A stretch of 64,000 bases of DNA from Massilia brevitalea (GTDB lineage Bacteria; Pseudomonadota; Gammaproteobacteria; Burkholderiales; Burkholderiaceae_D): positions 45,610-109,609 of the forward strand of contig NZ_JAULSI010000004.1 in NCBI RefSeq assembly GCF_030711405.1. Reading direction: 5' to 3'. This document shows positions 18,804 through 28,410 of the stretch, piece by piece. Made by a program: the position numbers and the translations under genes. Under the pieces are notes generated by a model. It had not been told where the DNA came from, ran no database searches, and saw only the letters and a program-made list of their open reading frames with translations. Every line of letters begins with the position of its first letter. Within the stretch, counting starts at the first letter, position 1.

Positions 18804-21239
18804 ATGACTAACCTGTCCAATGCAGCATTGAAGGAACCCGAACAAGGAGCGGGTGTGTACGTTGCCTCGTTCGAGAGCCTGCGCATGACCGATGTCGAAT
18901 CGGTCGGCGGCAAGAACGCCTCGCTCGGCGAGATGATCAGCCAGCTCGCCGAAGCCGGCGTGCGCGTGCCGACCGGCTTCGCCACCACGGCGCAAGCCTT
19001 CCGCGACTTCCTCGGCCACTCGCTGGATGGCGGCCCATCGCTGGCCGACCGCATCGCCACCCGCCTGGAAACCCTGGACATCGACGACGTGCGCGCCCTG
19101 GCCGCCGCCGGCGCCGAAATCCGCCAGTGGATCATCGATACCCCGTTCCAGCCGCGCCTGGAAGACGAAATCCGCGCCTACTACGACCGCCTGGTGGCCG
19201 ACTCGGAAACCGAGATGTCGTTTGCCGTGCGCTCCTCGGCCACCGCCGAAGACTTGCCGGACGCCTCGTTCGCAGGCCAGCAGGAGACCTTCCTGAACGT
19301 GGTCGGCATCGACAACATCCTGGAAGCGATGAAGCACGTCTTTGCCTCGCTCTACAACGACCGCGCGATCTCGTATCGCGTGCATAAGGGCTTCACCCAC
19401 GCCGAAGTGGCGCTGTCGGCCGGCGTGCAGCGCATGGTGCGTTCGGATACTGGCGCCGCCGGCGTGATGTTCACCATCGATACCGAATCGGGCTTCAAGG
19501 ACGTGGTCTTCATCACTTCCAGCTACGGCCTGGGCGAAACCGTGGTGCAGGGCGCGGTGAACCCGGACGAGTTCTACGTCCACAAGCCGATGCTACAGCA
19601 GGGTAAATCGCCGGTCATCCGCCGCAATATCGGCTCGAAACTGATCAAGATGGAATTCACCGCCGAAGCGAAGGCTGGCCGTTCGGTGAAGACCGTCGAC
19701 GTGCCGATCGAGATGCGTAACCGTTATTCGCTGACCGATGCCGAAGTCGTCGAGCTGGCGAAATATGCCGTCATCATCGAGAACCACTACGGCCGCGCGA
19801 TGGACATCGAGTGGGGCAAGGATGGCCGCGACGGCAAGCTGTACATCCTGCAGGCGCGTCCGGAAACCGTGAAGTCGCAGCAGAAAGCCACCGATGCCCA
19901 GCAGCGTTTCAGCCTGAAGGGCAGCGGCACCGTGCTGACCCACGGCCGCGCCATCGGCCAGAAGATCGGCGCCGGTCCGGTGCGCGTGATTACCGACCCG
20001 GCCGACATGGAGCGCGTGCAGCCGGGCGACGTGCTGGTGGCCGACATGACCGACCCGAACTGGGAGCCGGTCATGAAGCGCGCCGCGGCGATCGTCACCA
20101 ACCGCGGCGGCCGTACCTGCCACGCGGCGATCATCGCGCGTGAACTTGGCGTGCCGGCAGTCGTCGGCTGCGGCGACGCCACCGAGACCCTGAAGGACGG
20201 CACTTTTGTCACCGTGTCCTGCGCCGAAGGCGACGAAGGCAAGATCTACGACGGCCTGCTGGAAACCGAAATCACGGAAGTGTCGCGTGGCGAACTGCCG
20301 CCGCTGGCCACCAAGATCATGCTCAACGTCGGCAATCCGCAGCTGGCGTTTGATTTCCAGTCGGTGCCGAACGGCGGCGTCGGTCTGGCGCGCCTCGAGT
20401 TCATCATCAACAACAACATCGGTGTGCACCCGAAGGCCATCCTCGAGTACCCGAACATCGACGCCGATTTGAAAAAGGCGGTGGAATCGGTCGCGCGCGG
20501 CCACGCTTCGCCGAAAGCCTTCTACGTCGACAAGCTGGCCGAAGGCGTGGCGACGATTGCCGCCGCGTTCTGGCCGAAGCCGGTCATCGTGCGCCTGTCC
20601 GATTTCAAATCGAACGAGTACAAGAAGCTGATCGGCGGTTCGCGCTACGAGCCGGACGAAGAAAACCCGATGCTGGGCTTCCGCGGCGCCGCGCGCTACC
20701 TGGCCGAGGACTTCGCCGAAGCCTTCGAGATGGAATGCATCGCCATGAAACGCGTGCGCGAAGAGATGGGCCTGACCAACGTCGAGCTGATGATCCCGTT
20801 CGTGCGTACCCTGGGCCAGGCCGAGAAGGTCATCGGGCTGCTGGCCAAGTATGGCCTGAAGCGCGGCGAAAACGGCCTGCGCGTCATCATGATGTGCGAA
20901 GTGCCGTCGAACGCGATCCTGGCCGAGCAGTTCCTGGAACACTTCGACGGCTTCTCGATCGGCTCGAACGACCTGACCCAGCTGACCCTGGGCCTGGACC
21001 GCGACTCCGGCATGGAGCTGCTGGCCAAGGACTTCGACGAGCGCGACCCGGCCGTCAAAGCCATGCTGACGCTGGCCATCAAGGCCTGCCGCGCGCAGGG
21101 CAAGTACATCGGCATCTGCGGCCAGGGACCGTCGGACAATCCGGACTTCGCGGTCTGGCTGATGGAGCAGGGCATCGAGTCGATGTCGCTCAATCCTGAT
21201 TCGGTGGTCGAGACCTGGCAGAAGCTGGCGTCGATGTAA
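18804..21239 (+). CDS. ppsA: Phosphoenolpyruvate synthase
   Basis: Makes PEP from pyruvate and ATP (products PEP, AMP, Pi) for gluconeogenesis; cytoplasmic. 811 residues. N-terminal ATP-grasp/pyruvate-binding domain with [11 protein letters not shown] and [20 protein letters not shown]; the phosphohistidine swivel domain has [19 protein letters not shown] with His440; the C-terminal TIM barrel carries [16 protein letters not shown] and active Cys772 in [12 protein letters not shown] longer upstream frame runs through the leader hairpin and is rejected. Regulated post-translationally by divergent ppsR and probably through its 286-base leader. Confidence 0.97.
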   Translation: MTNLSNAALKEPEQGAGVYVASFESLRMTDVESVGGKNASLGEMISQLAEAGVRVPTGFATTAQAFRDFLGHSLDGGPSLADRIATRLETLDIDDVRALAAAGAEIRQWIIDTPFQPRLEDEIRAYYDRLVADSETEMSFAVRSSATAEDLPDASFAGQQETFLNVVGIDNILEAMKHVFASLYNDRAISYRVHKGFTHAEVALSAGVQRMVRSDTGAAGVMFTIDTESGFKDVVFITSSYGLGETVVQGAVNPDEFYVHKPMLQQGKSPVIRRNIGSKLIKMEFTAEAKAGRSVKTVDVPIEMRNRYSLTDAEVVELAKYAVIIENHYGRAMDIEWGKDGRDGKLYILQARPETVKSQQKATDAQQRFSLKGSGTVLTHGRAIGQKIGAGPVRVITDPADMERVQPGDVLVADMTDPNWEPVMKRAAAIVTNRGGRTCHAAIIARELGVPAVVGCGDATETLKDGTFVTVSCAEGDEGKIYDGLLETEITEVSRGELPPLATKIMLNVGNPQLAFDFQSVPNGGVGLARLEFIINNNIGVHPKAILEYPNIDADLKKAVESVARGHASPKAFYVDKLAEGVATIAAAFWPKPVIVRLSDFKSNEYKKLIGGSRYEPDEENPMLGFRGAARYLAEDFAEAFEMECIAMKRVREEMGLTNVELMIPFVRTLGQAEKVIGLLAKYGLKRGENGLRVIMMCEVPSNAILAEQFLEHFDGFSIGSNDLTQLTLGLDRDSGMELLAKDFDERDPAVKAMLTLAIKACRAQGKYIGICGQGPSDNPDFAVWLMEQGIESMSLNPDSVVETWQKLASM

Positions 21240-21264
21240 GCTTGAGCAAAATGCAGTAACAAAC

Positions 21265-21300
21265 ACCCTGATCGGCCTGGCTGTCGATCAGGGTATTTTT
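21265..21300 (+). terminator. Rho-independent terminator of ppsA
   Basis: ACCCTGATCG and CGATCAGGGT form a perfect 10-bp stem with a 10-base loop, followed by ATTTTT, 26 bases after the ppsA stop. Confidence 0.9.
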
Positions 21301-21395
21301 GACGTCGCCGCATAAAAGCGATATTCCTTGATTTGGTGAAAACTTTCTGAGACGATTTAATTTCCTCCGTTGTCAATCTATTCAAGGATGCGCCC

Positions 21396-22007
21396 ATGTA
21401 CCTGGAATTGCGGATAATTGGCGATTATGGAAGCAAGACAGATTTCATCAAGGAACTCAAGAACGAAATCGGTAGCAACGCGGCAGCCATCGCTTCGACG
21501 CTGGCAAAAACCAGCCTCCAGCGTTACGCCAGCATCGTCTTGCCCAAGGTCGTGGCCGCTGAACAAATATTGCATACGACGCATATCCTGTATTTTCTCG
21601 AAGGCAGGGACACGATCGTCGTGCATATTGCAGGCAGAATCGTTGCTGATACAAAGGTGCAGGCAAAACGTCTCGCTCGCCGCTTACCGAAACTGTTTGC
21701 CGATACCGAAACGAAGTTGAAAATCAGTGCGGTCATCTATGCGCCAGGCTCGGCGGACTTCGATACCCCTGTCATCAAGGGCGAGCAGATGAGCTTTTGG
21801 AAGCGTTTGTTTGATACGTTTGCCGAGCGCTGGTTGACCCGCGTCGTGACGCCGGCCATCATTTTCTCGGGAGCCGCAGCATTTTTGCCCAATAGCAGCC
21901 TGTTCCAGTCGGCGTCGATCGGCCTGGCCGCTGCTGTCGTGAGCGTAGTAATCGAAGGCATTATCTTTGCGCGCAAAGCGGAAGAATGGGAATGGAAGGA
22001 GGTATGA
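21396..22007 (+). CDS. Uncharacterised membrane protein of a two-gene cassette
   Basis: 203 residues, no family recognised. Residues 1-130 look soluble, with alternating strand and helix segments and a basic patch (QAKRLARRLPKLF); residues about 150-195 form two hydrophobic helices (TRVVTPAIIFSGAAAF and SIGLAAAVVSVVIEGIIFA), with a charged end. By eye its base composition is less GC-rich than its neighbours. It starts after the ppsA terminator and ends four bases before the next gene, whose SD (AAGGAGGT) lies inside its last codons, so the two form one unit. Confidence 0.75.
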   Translation: MYLELRIIGDYGSKTDFIKELKNEIGSNAAAIASTLAKTSLQRYASIVLPKVVAAEQILHTTHILYFLEGRDTIVVHIAGRIVADTKVQAKRLARRLPKLFADTETKLKISAVIYAPGSADFDTPVIKGEQMSFWKRLFDTFAERWLTRVVTPAIIFSGAAAFLPNSSLFQSASIGLAAAVVSVVIEGIIFARKAEEWEWKEV

Positions 22008-22011
22008 ATTC

Positions 22012-22449
22012 ATGAGCAAATTTGATCATGGCGGACGGTCGGCAGAGCAGCACCCCAGTGTCCTCGAAGAACATTTCATCGAAGGCCTCGCCAAGACCCT
22101 GCACGCCCCGTGGACCATGCAGCGCGAGGCAGGCAGCGTCGCCTATTCAGATGCCGACCATGAACGACGCTACCGGCCTGACGTCCTGTTGACCAATGAA
22201 GTGACAGGTCGGACGGTCGCCGTGGAATTCAAGTCGAACTTGTCGCTTTCGATGAGTAACCTGATCCGATTCAAGCAAATCCAGTCGGCATATGAAGAGG
22301 CGGGCACCGAATTCCTTCTTGTCGTGCACAATAATTCAAATGCACCCACCTCGAAAAGCCAACTGGCAGAATATGGCATCAAGGCGATCGACGTGCGTGA
22401 TCCCGCCCAGGCCGCATACGAAATCGAAAAGCATTTGCCGAATATCTGA
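22012..22449 (+). CDS. PD-(D/E)XK nuclease-like protein of the same cassette
   Basis: 145 residues. RYRPDVLL followed by VAVEFKSN gives the PD-(D/E)XK pattern with Asp57, Glu72 and Lys74, as in restriction-endonuclease-fold proteins; the later FLLVVHNN and IKAIDVRD strands fit the fold core. No DNA-binding or membrane segment is seen. The partner upstream is a membrane protein. A terminator follows at 22544. Nuclease activity, target and a defence role are inference; a non-catalytic REase-fold protein is possible. Confidence 0.7.
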   Translation: MSKFDHGGRSAEQHPSVLEEHFIEGLAKTLHAPWTMQREAGSVAYSDADHERRYRPDVLLTNEVTGRTVAVEFKSNLSLSMSNLIRFKQIQSAYEEAGTEFLLVVHNNSNAPTSKSQLAEYGIKAIDVRDPAQAAYEIEKHLPNI

Positions 22450-22543
22450 GGCTCTCTATCCGTTTTGAGTCATTACCTCGCCCTAAATCTGTGAGGCAAC
22501 AAATTAGTTGACTCTGTTCCAGAACGCGTTAGACTTTTAGACA

Positions 22544-22577
22544 CCCTCGTCAGCCTTGCGGCGGCGGGGGTTTTTTT
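22544..22577 (+). terminator. Terminator of the membrane protein/nuclease cassette
   Basis: CCCTCGTC pairs with GGCGGGGG (two G-U pairs) around an 11-base loop, followed by seven T. It separates the cassette from the next gene. Confidence 0.75.
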
Positions 22578-22598
22578 CGGATTCAGGGGAGAATGGAA

Positions 22599-22973
22599 AT
22601 GAAACGCTTGTCGATTGCCGCAACCTTGTTGGGGCTTATGCTGTCCGGTGCTGCTTTTGCCGACGAAACTGCTTTCTGCAAGACCGAGTGCGAGAGCGCG
22701 CACTCGCAATGCAAGGCCAACACGGGCAAGGCCTCAGGCGACGACGCCGTGAAGCTGCTGAGCACCCAGGAAACCAACGGGTTCGCCCGTGCCGCCCAGG
22801 ATCCGGTGGCCGGCGCCGGCGCCAGGTCGCTGGAGCGCAGCGGCCAGCAGAACCGCCGTGCCCAGCAGCTGGGCATCTGCGACGACAACTACCAGCGCTG
22901 CACGCGCAGCTGCGCGCCCGCTGCCGGCGCGAACGATGTGTTCCCGGTTCGCAAGCACGGCAAGACGGGCTGA
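22599..22973 (+). CDS. Small Cys-rich exported protein
   Basis: 124 residues, not recognised. A clear signal peptide (MKRLSIAATLLGLMLSGAAFA, cleaved before DET) leads to a hydrophilic mature part with two Cys groups: CKTECESAHSQC near the start and CDDNYQRCTRSC near the end, a CxxxC/CxxxxxxC spacing suited to disulphides or metal binding in the periplasm. SD AGGGGA lies 8 bases before the ATG at 22599; an ATG at 22593 is too close to it. It is followed 56 bases later by the nfeD-like gene. Confidence 0.75.
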   Translation: MKRLSIAATLLGLMLSGAAFADETAFCKTECESAHSQCKANTGKASGDDAVKLLSTQETNGFARAAQDPVAGAGARSLERSGQQNRRAQQLGICDDNYQRCTRSCAPAAGANDVFPVRKHGKTG

Positions 22974-23029
22974 AGCCGCAGCGGGCGACAAGATGCCCGC
23001 CAGCGAGCAAACGACAAGAAGGAGACAAG

Positions 23030-23452
23030 ATGGACGACTGGGTGAACTGGATGATCGGCGCCGGCATCCTGGTGGTGGCGGAGCTGTTCACGGGAACCTT
23101 CTATTTGCTGATGATCGCCATCGGCCTGGCCTGCGGCGGTATCGCGGCGATGCTGGGCCTGTCCGGTCCGGTGCAGACCCTGGTCGCGGCGGCCACCGGG
23201 CTGGTGGCGACCAGCATCCTGCACCGCAGCCGCTTCGGCCGCCCGGCGAAAACGGGCGCCACGCGCGACCAGAACGTGAACCTCGACATCGGCGGGCGTG
23301 TCATCGTCCACGCCTGGAACAACGGCCGTGCGCGCGTGATGTACCGCGGCGCGCAGTGGGATGTGGAGCTGGGCAGCGGCGCCATTGCCGAGGCGGGCGA
23401 CTTTCGCATCGTGGAAGTGCAGGGCAATCGCCTGATCGTGGCGAATTCATAA
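23030..23452 (+). CDS. NfeD-like membrane protein
   Basis: 140 residues: two or three membrane helices in the first 65 residues (WMIGAGILVVAELFTG, FYLLMIAIGLACGGIAAML) and a C-terminal OB-fold domain (about 75-140). NfeD proteins pair with SPFH/stomatin proteins, and the next gene is one, so they probably form a membrane-microdomain or membrane-quality complex. SD AGAAGGAG is well placed before the ATG. Confidence 0.9.
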   Translation: MDDWVNWMIGAGILVVAELFTGTFYLLMIAIGLACGGIAAMLGLSGPVQTLVAAATGLVATSILHRSRFGRPAKTGATRDQNVNLDIGGRVIVHAWNNGRARVMYRGAQWDVELGSGAIAEAGDFRIVEVQGNRLIVANS

Positions 23453-23491
23453 GCAAGTCTCATAATTACAACTCATCTATAAGGGATGCTC

Positions 23492-24417
23492 ATGGAACTC
23501 GAATTCTCCTTCGGCACGGTGGCATTGGTCATCTTCATCATCGCCATGGTCTTCGTCATCAAGACCATCAATGTCGTGCCGCAGCAGCACGCCTGGGTGG
23601 TCGAGCGCCTCGGCAAGTACCACGCGACGCTGGCGCCGGGCCTGAACATCGTCGTGCCTTTTGTGGACCGCATCGCCTACAAGCACGTGCTGAAGGAAAT
23701 CCCGCTCGACGTGCCGCCACAGGTCTGCATCACGCGCGACAATACCCAGCTGCAGGTGGACGGCATCCTGTACTACCAGGTGACCGACGCCATGCGCGCT
23801 TCCTACGGCGCCTCGAACTACGTGCAGGCGATTACCCAGCTGGCCCAGACCACGCTGCGTTCGGTGATCGGCAAGATGGAGCTCGACAAGACCTTCGAGG
23901 AGCGCGACCACATCAACACCACCATCGTGAATGCCATCGACGAATCGGCCGCGAACTGGGGCGTGAAGGTGCTGCGCTACGAGATCAAGGACCTGACGCC
24001 GCCGGCCGAGATCCTGCATTCGATGCAGCGCCAGATCACCGCCGAACGCGAAAAGCGGGCGCTGATTGCGGCCTCCGAAGGCCGGCGCCAGGAGCAGATC
24101 AACATCGCCAGCGGCGAGCGCGAAGCAGCGATTGCGCGTTCCGAGGGTGAACGCCAGGCCGCGATCAACCGCGCCCAGGGCGAGGCGAACGCCATCGTCG
24201 CCCTGGCCGAGGCCAGCGCCACGGCACTGCGCCAGGTGGGTGCCGCGATCCGCGAGCCGGGCGGCGAAGACGCGATGAATTTGCGCGTGGCCGAGGAATA
24301 TGTCGACGCCTTCGGCAAGCTGGCCAAGACCAACAACTCCATCATCGTGCCGGCCAACCTGGGCGAGATGAGCGGCCTGATCGCCAGTGCGCTGCATATC
24401 GTGAAGGCGCAGAAGTG

Positions 24418-24418
<1 letters not shown>
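23492..24418 (+). CDS. SPFH/band-7 stomatin-like protein (QmcA type)
   Basis: 308 residues. An N-terminal membrane anchor (about 5-24) is followed by an SPFH domain (about 25-200: VPQQHAWVVERLGKYHATL, VCITRDNTQLQVDGILYYQV) and a long charged coiled coil (about 200-265, EREKRALIAASEGRRQEQIN and AIARSEGERQAAINRAQGEA). Such proteins form large ring assemblies at the inner membrane. The ATG at 23492 has SD AAGGG six bases upstream; the ATG at 23486 touches it. Its stop overlaps the SDR start. Confidence 0.93.
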
Positions 24419-25237
<819 letters not shown>

Positions 25238-25254
<17 letters not shown>

Positions 25255-25666
25255 GCACCGTGTTGCGCAGGACCTGCCCGACGATTACGGGTACGACCCG
25301 GTCATGACGCCGCGCGGCGCGTTGGTCGCGCTCTTGGTGCTGATGTTCGTGAGTACGCTGGTCGAGGTCGGCGCGGGCCTGAATAGGCGCGGCGAGCCGG
25401 TGCTGTGGTCGTTGCTGACCGGTTTGCTGTCGAGTTTTTTGGGCTTCTACTGGTTCCGGCTCGACCGCGAGCTGCGGGGATGGCCGAGGTCGCGCTGGCT
25501 CGGCGTGGCCATTGTGACGATCACGCCGCTGGCGGTGCCTTACTACCTGGCGCGCAGCCGGCCGAAGGGGCGCAAGCTGCGCGGCCTGGCGGGGTTCGTG
25601 GGGTATGTGTTCCTGATGCTGGTGGCGTCGATGGCGGGGGCCATCCTGGCGCAGTTGATGTCCTGA
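25238..25666 (+). CDS. Small integral membrane protein, unknown function
   Basis: 142 residues with about four hydrophobic helices: ALVALLVLMFVSTLVEVGAG, LWSLLTGLLSSFLGFYWF, WLGVAIVTITPLAVPYYLA and GFVGYVFLMLVASMAGAIL, separated by basic loops (RSRPKGRKLR). No domain recognised. The ATG lies inside the SDR gene. It ends the operon that begins at nfeD; palindromic repeats follow. Confidence 0.75.
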
Positions 25667-25695
25667 GGCGTATCCATTCGATGTTGGCTGCGACC

Positions 25696-25723
25696 GTACG
25701 GTGGGCACGCTGTGCCCACGCGG
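25696..25723 (+). repeat. REP-like palindrome, left of an inverted pair
   Basis: GTACGGTGGGCAC-gct-GTGCCCACGCGG, the same form as the copy at 7861. Its partner at 25855-25882 is inverted. The gap 25667-26068 contains only repeats and a terminator. Confidence 0.8.
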
Positions 25724-25775
25724 AATGGTGCGCCGTGTTGGCGCATGACCCAGACAAGACGGTGGATCGTAATTT

Positions 25776-25803
25776 ACGCCAACAAATGATCATTTGTTGG
25801 CGT
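25776..25803. repeat. Perfect 28-bp palindrome
   Basis: Half-site ACGCCAACAAATGA is followed at once by its exact reverse complement. It lies between the two inverted REP-like copies and has no T-run, so it is not a typical terminator. It could be a protein-binding site or the core of a palindromic insertion. Confidence 0.85.
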
Positions 25804-25854
25804 CACGTCTTTGCAACGTCCGCGCCACGAACGCAGTCAACACCCAGCATGCAT

Positions 25855-25882
25855 CCGCGTGGGCACAGCGTGCCCACCGTAC
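25855..25882 (-). repeat. REP-like palindrome, right of an inverted pair
   Basis: CCGCGTGGGCAC-agc-GTGCCCACCGTAC, partner of the copy at 25696. Confidence 0.8.
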
Positions 25883-25890
25883 GGTCCCTG

Positions 25891-25998
25891 CCGCCATCCC
25901 ATCAGGGGCCGCCATCCCATCAGGGGCCGCCATCCCATCAGGCGATACCAGCCCATCAGGTACCGCCATCCCATCAGGCGCCGCCAGCCCATCAAGCA
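25891..25998. repeat. Six tandem 18-bp repeats
   Basis: Unit CCGCCATCCCATCAGGGG, repeated six times with increasing divergence toward the right. There are no spacers, so it is a minisatellite. A 90-residue minus-strand frame (25790-26062) reads it as PDGMAA repeats, but it has no start signal or family support. Confidence 0.85.
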
Positions 25999-26018
25999 TC
26001 GTCAGCCGGCATGCGCCA

Positions 26019-26043
26019 ATAAAAAAGGGCGGCAACGCCGCCC
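26019..26043 (-). terminator. Terminator of the TonB receptor gene
   Basis: On the minus strand, the perfect stem GGGCGGC-gtt-GCCGCCC is followed by TTTTTTATT, 26 bases after the receptor stop. Confidence 0.85.
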
Positions 26044-26068
26044 TTCGATTCCTGGCTAACAAACATCC

Positions 26069-28282
26069 TTAGAAATCAATCGTCGCCGTCACCGCCAGCG
26101 TGCGCGGCGCGCCGGCCACCAGGTAGCCATAGGTCGGATACCCGCCGCTGGAGGCCCAGTAGTTCTTGTCGGTGACGTTATCGATGCGCGCGCGCAGCGT
26201 CACGTCGCGGTCCATCAGGCGCGTAGCCCAGCTGGCGCCGATGTCCAGGCGCGACCAGGCCGGCACCTTTTGCGTGTTGCCGGCGTCGGCAAACTGGGTC
26301 GAGGTGTACAGCGCGCGCGCGTTCAGCGACAGGCCCGGCACGTTTGGCACGTCCCAGTCGGCGCCGAGGTTGACCTGGATTTCCGGCACGCCGATCGCTT
26401 CCAGGCCCTCGTTGACGCCGCCCTGGGTGCGGCGCTGCTTCGTGTCGAGCAGGGTGGCGCCGCCCAGCACGCGCAGGCCCCTGGTTGGCAGGCCGAACAC
26501 CGACAGCTCGACGCCGCGGTTGCGCTGCTCGCCAAAAGTTCCGTAGGTGTTGTTGGCGATGAAGGCCAGCGGCTGGCCGGTGGTGAACAGGGCCACGCTG
26601 CCGCCCAGCTTGCCGCCGTCGACCTTCACGCCGATTTCCTTCTGGCGCGAGACATACGGCGCCAGCGGCTGGCCGTTGTTGGTCAGCGGCGGCTGGCCAA
26701 AGGCGCTGGTCGCCGAGCCGCCTTGCTGCAGCGCCTCGATGTAGTTCGCGTAGAGCGACACGTTCTGCGTCGCTTTGTAGACCAGGCCTGCCACCGGCGT
26801 GTTCGCGCTGCGCTCGTAGCTGGCGTTGCCCAGGCCGGTCACGTAGTCGTAGCCGTAGTCCTTCAGGCGCTGGTGGCGGATACCCACGGTCAGCAGCACG
26901 CTGTCGTCCATGAACGACAGCGTATCGGCAATCGCCGCGCTCGACAGGATGGTCTTGCGCGTGACGAGCGGGTCGAACATGTTCCCGCCCGACCAGAAGC
27001 CGGTCGGCGGCGCCGCCACGTCCACCGGACGGTAGATGTTGGTATTCCAGCCGCTGAAGTCGCCCATCGCATACGCGTTCTTCGACTCCGAATGGTAGCC
27101 GGACACCGTAGCCGACAAGGTGTGGCCGATCGCGCCGGTGCGCAGCGAGGTGCGTGCGCCGACTTCGCCGGTCTTCACTTCGTCTTCGCGCACGTTGTCG
27201 AAGCGGGTCTGGTAGCCGCTGCCGTCCGCCGCGTTGACGTTCATCGAGGCCAGGATGTTCGATTCGTCGGTCTTGCGCATGCCGAGTGCGGCCCAGGCCA
27301 CCGAGTTGGCGCCCAGGTCGGCTTCGGCGCGCAGGGTGCCGAAGACGTCGCGCTCCTTCGAGTCCGTCCATGGCTGGGCCCAGTTGCTGCTCGCATCCGG
27401 CGCGGCCACGATCGGCAGGCCAGGGCCCACGGTCACGCTCGGGCGGGCGTTGTACAGCTTGTGGTCCTGGTAACCGACGTCGGCCGACACCCGGAAGGCG
27501 TCGCCGCGCCAGTCGGCGCCGACCGAGAACACGCTCAGCTCGCGCTCTTCGCGGTCGATGGCGGTGTCGCCGTCGCGGCGCACGGCGTTGATGCGGATGC
27601 CGCCGCGGTTATCGGGGCCGAAGCGGCGCGCCAGGTCGGCCGCGCCGTACAGCTGGCCGCCGCTCTCGACACCAATAGTGAACTGGTTCAGGTCCTTGTT
27701 CGGCGCGCGCTTCGGCAGCAGATTGATCATGCCGCCGATGCCGCCGCCGCCCGGCGCCGCGCCGTTGACGAAGCTGTTCGCGCCGCGGAAGACTTCCACG
27801 CGCTCCAGCAGCTCGGCCGCGACGAACTGGCGCGGCAGCAAACCGTATAAACCGTTATACGCGAGGTCGTCGGAATTCACGGCAAAGCCGCGGATCACGT
27901 ACAGCTCCTGGTAATTGCCGAAGCCGCGCGCCACGCGCACCGACGGGTCGTTCTGTACCACGTCGGCCACGCTGCGCGCCTGCTGGTCCTGGATCAGGGC
28001 GTGGGTGTAGTTGGTGGTGTTGAACGGGGCGCTCATGATGTCGACGTTGCCCAGCAGGCCGAGACGGCCGCCGCGTGCGACCTGGCCGCCGGCGTAGTCG
28101 CTCGGCAGGCCCTGGGCCGATGCATCGGCCGAGGCGGTGACGACCACGGTCTGCATCGGCTGGTCCGACGCTGGCTGCTCGGCGGAACCAGCGGCGGGAG
28201 CGGTGGTCTGGGCGGCGGCCGAAGCGGAGAAGAGGAGGGCGCCGAGGGCGAGCGGGGTGAGGCGGAACGTCGACTGTTTCAT
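26069..28282 (-). CDS. TonB-dependent siderophore receptor
   Basis: Outer membrane channel for a ferric siderophore, energised by TonB. 737 residues: signal peptide (cleavage near SASAAAQ), a TonB-box-like QTVVVTASA near residue 45, a plug domain (about 75-190, with VRGFAVNSDD-type IRGF and GAAPGGGGIGGMINLLPKR), then a 22-strand barrel ending in the aromatic F of TATIDF. The best family match is the FhuA/FecA-like siderophore group; the ligand is unknown. The ATG at 28282 starts the signal peptide. The divergent PepSY gene and two Fur-box-like sites support iron control. Confidence 0.94.
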   Translation of the reverse strand: MKQSTFRLTPLALGALLFSASAAAQTTAPAAGSAEQPASDQPMQTVVVTASADASAQGLPSDYAGGQVARGGRLGLLGNVDIMSAPFNTTNYTHALIQDQQARSVADVVQNDPSVRVARGFGNYQELYVIRGFAVNSDDLAYNGLYGLLPRQFVAAELLERVEVFRGANSFVNGAAPGGGGIGGMINLLPKRAPNKDLNQFTIGVESGGQLYGAADLARRFGPDNRGGIRINAVRRDGDTAIDREERELSVFSVGADWRGDAFRVSADVGYQDHKLYNARPSVTVGPGLPIVAAPDASSNWAQPWTDSKERDVFGTLRAEADLGANSVAWAALGMRKTDESNILASMNVNAADGSGYQTRFDNVREDEVKTGEVGARTSLRTGAIGHTLSATVSGYHSESKNAYAMGDFSGWNTNIYRPVDVAAPPTGFWSGGNMFDPLVTRKTILSSAAIADTLSFMDDSVLLTVGIRHQRLKDYGYDYVTGLGNASYERSANTPVAGLVYKATQNVSLYANYIEALQQGGSATSAFGQPPLTNNGQPLAPYVSRQKEIGVKVDGGKLGGSVALFTTGQPLAFIANNTYGTFGEQRNRGVELSVFGLPTRGLRVLGGATLLDTKQRRTQGGVNEGLEAIGVPEIQVNLGADWDVPNVPGLSLNARALYTSTQFADAGNTQKVPAWSRLDIGASWATRLMDRDVTLRARIDNVTDKNYWASSGGYPTYGYLVAGAPRTLAVTATIDF

Positions 28283-28320
28283 GAAGGAGCGTGCTTTACC
28301 AAGCGGTGTTGTTGTTAGAT

Positions 28321-28339
28321 GAGAATGATTCGCAATATT
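28321..28339. promoter_or_regulatory. Fur-box-like site 1
   Basis: GAGAATGATTCGCAATATT matches 13 of 19 positions of the classic Fur consensus. It lies about 40 bases upstream of the TonB receptor ATG. Confidence 0.6.
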
Positions 28340-28360
28340 ATGCGCCGAAAGCTTGCGGCT

Positions 28361-28379
28361 GTAAATGAGAACCATTATT
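28361..28379. promoter_or_regulatory. Fur-box-like site 2
   Basis: GTAAATGAGAACCATTATT matches 14 of 19 Fur-consensus positions. It lies about 30 bases upstream of the PepSY gene ATG, so the divergent pair is probably repressed by Fur-iron from both sites. Confidence 0.6.
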
Positions 28380-28410
28380 ATCTGTAGCTCTTCGTCCGTC
28401 CCGAGTTTCA

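Noticed and set aside
25891..25998. Possible CRISPR array
   Set aside because: Repeats of 18 bases are directly adjacent with no spacers; a minisatellite.
25790..26062. Minus-strand gene encoding PDGMAA repeats
   Set aside because: The frame only reads the minisatellite and flanking REP element; no ribosome-binding site or domain.
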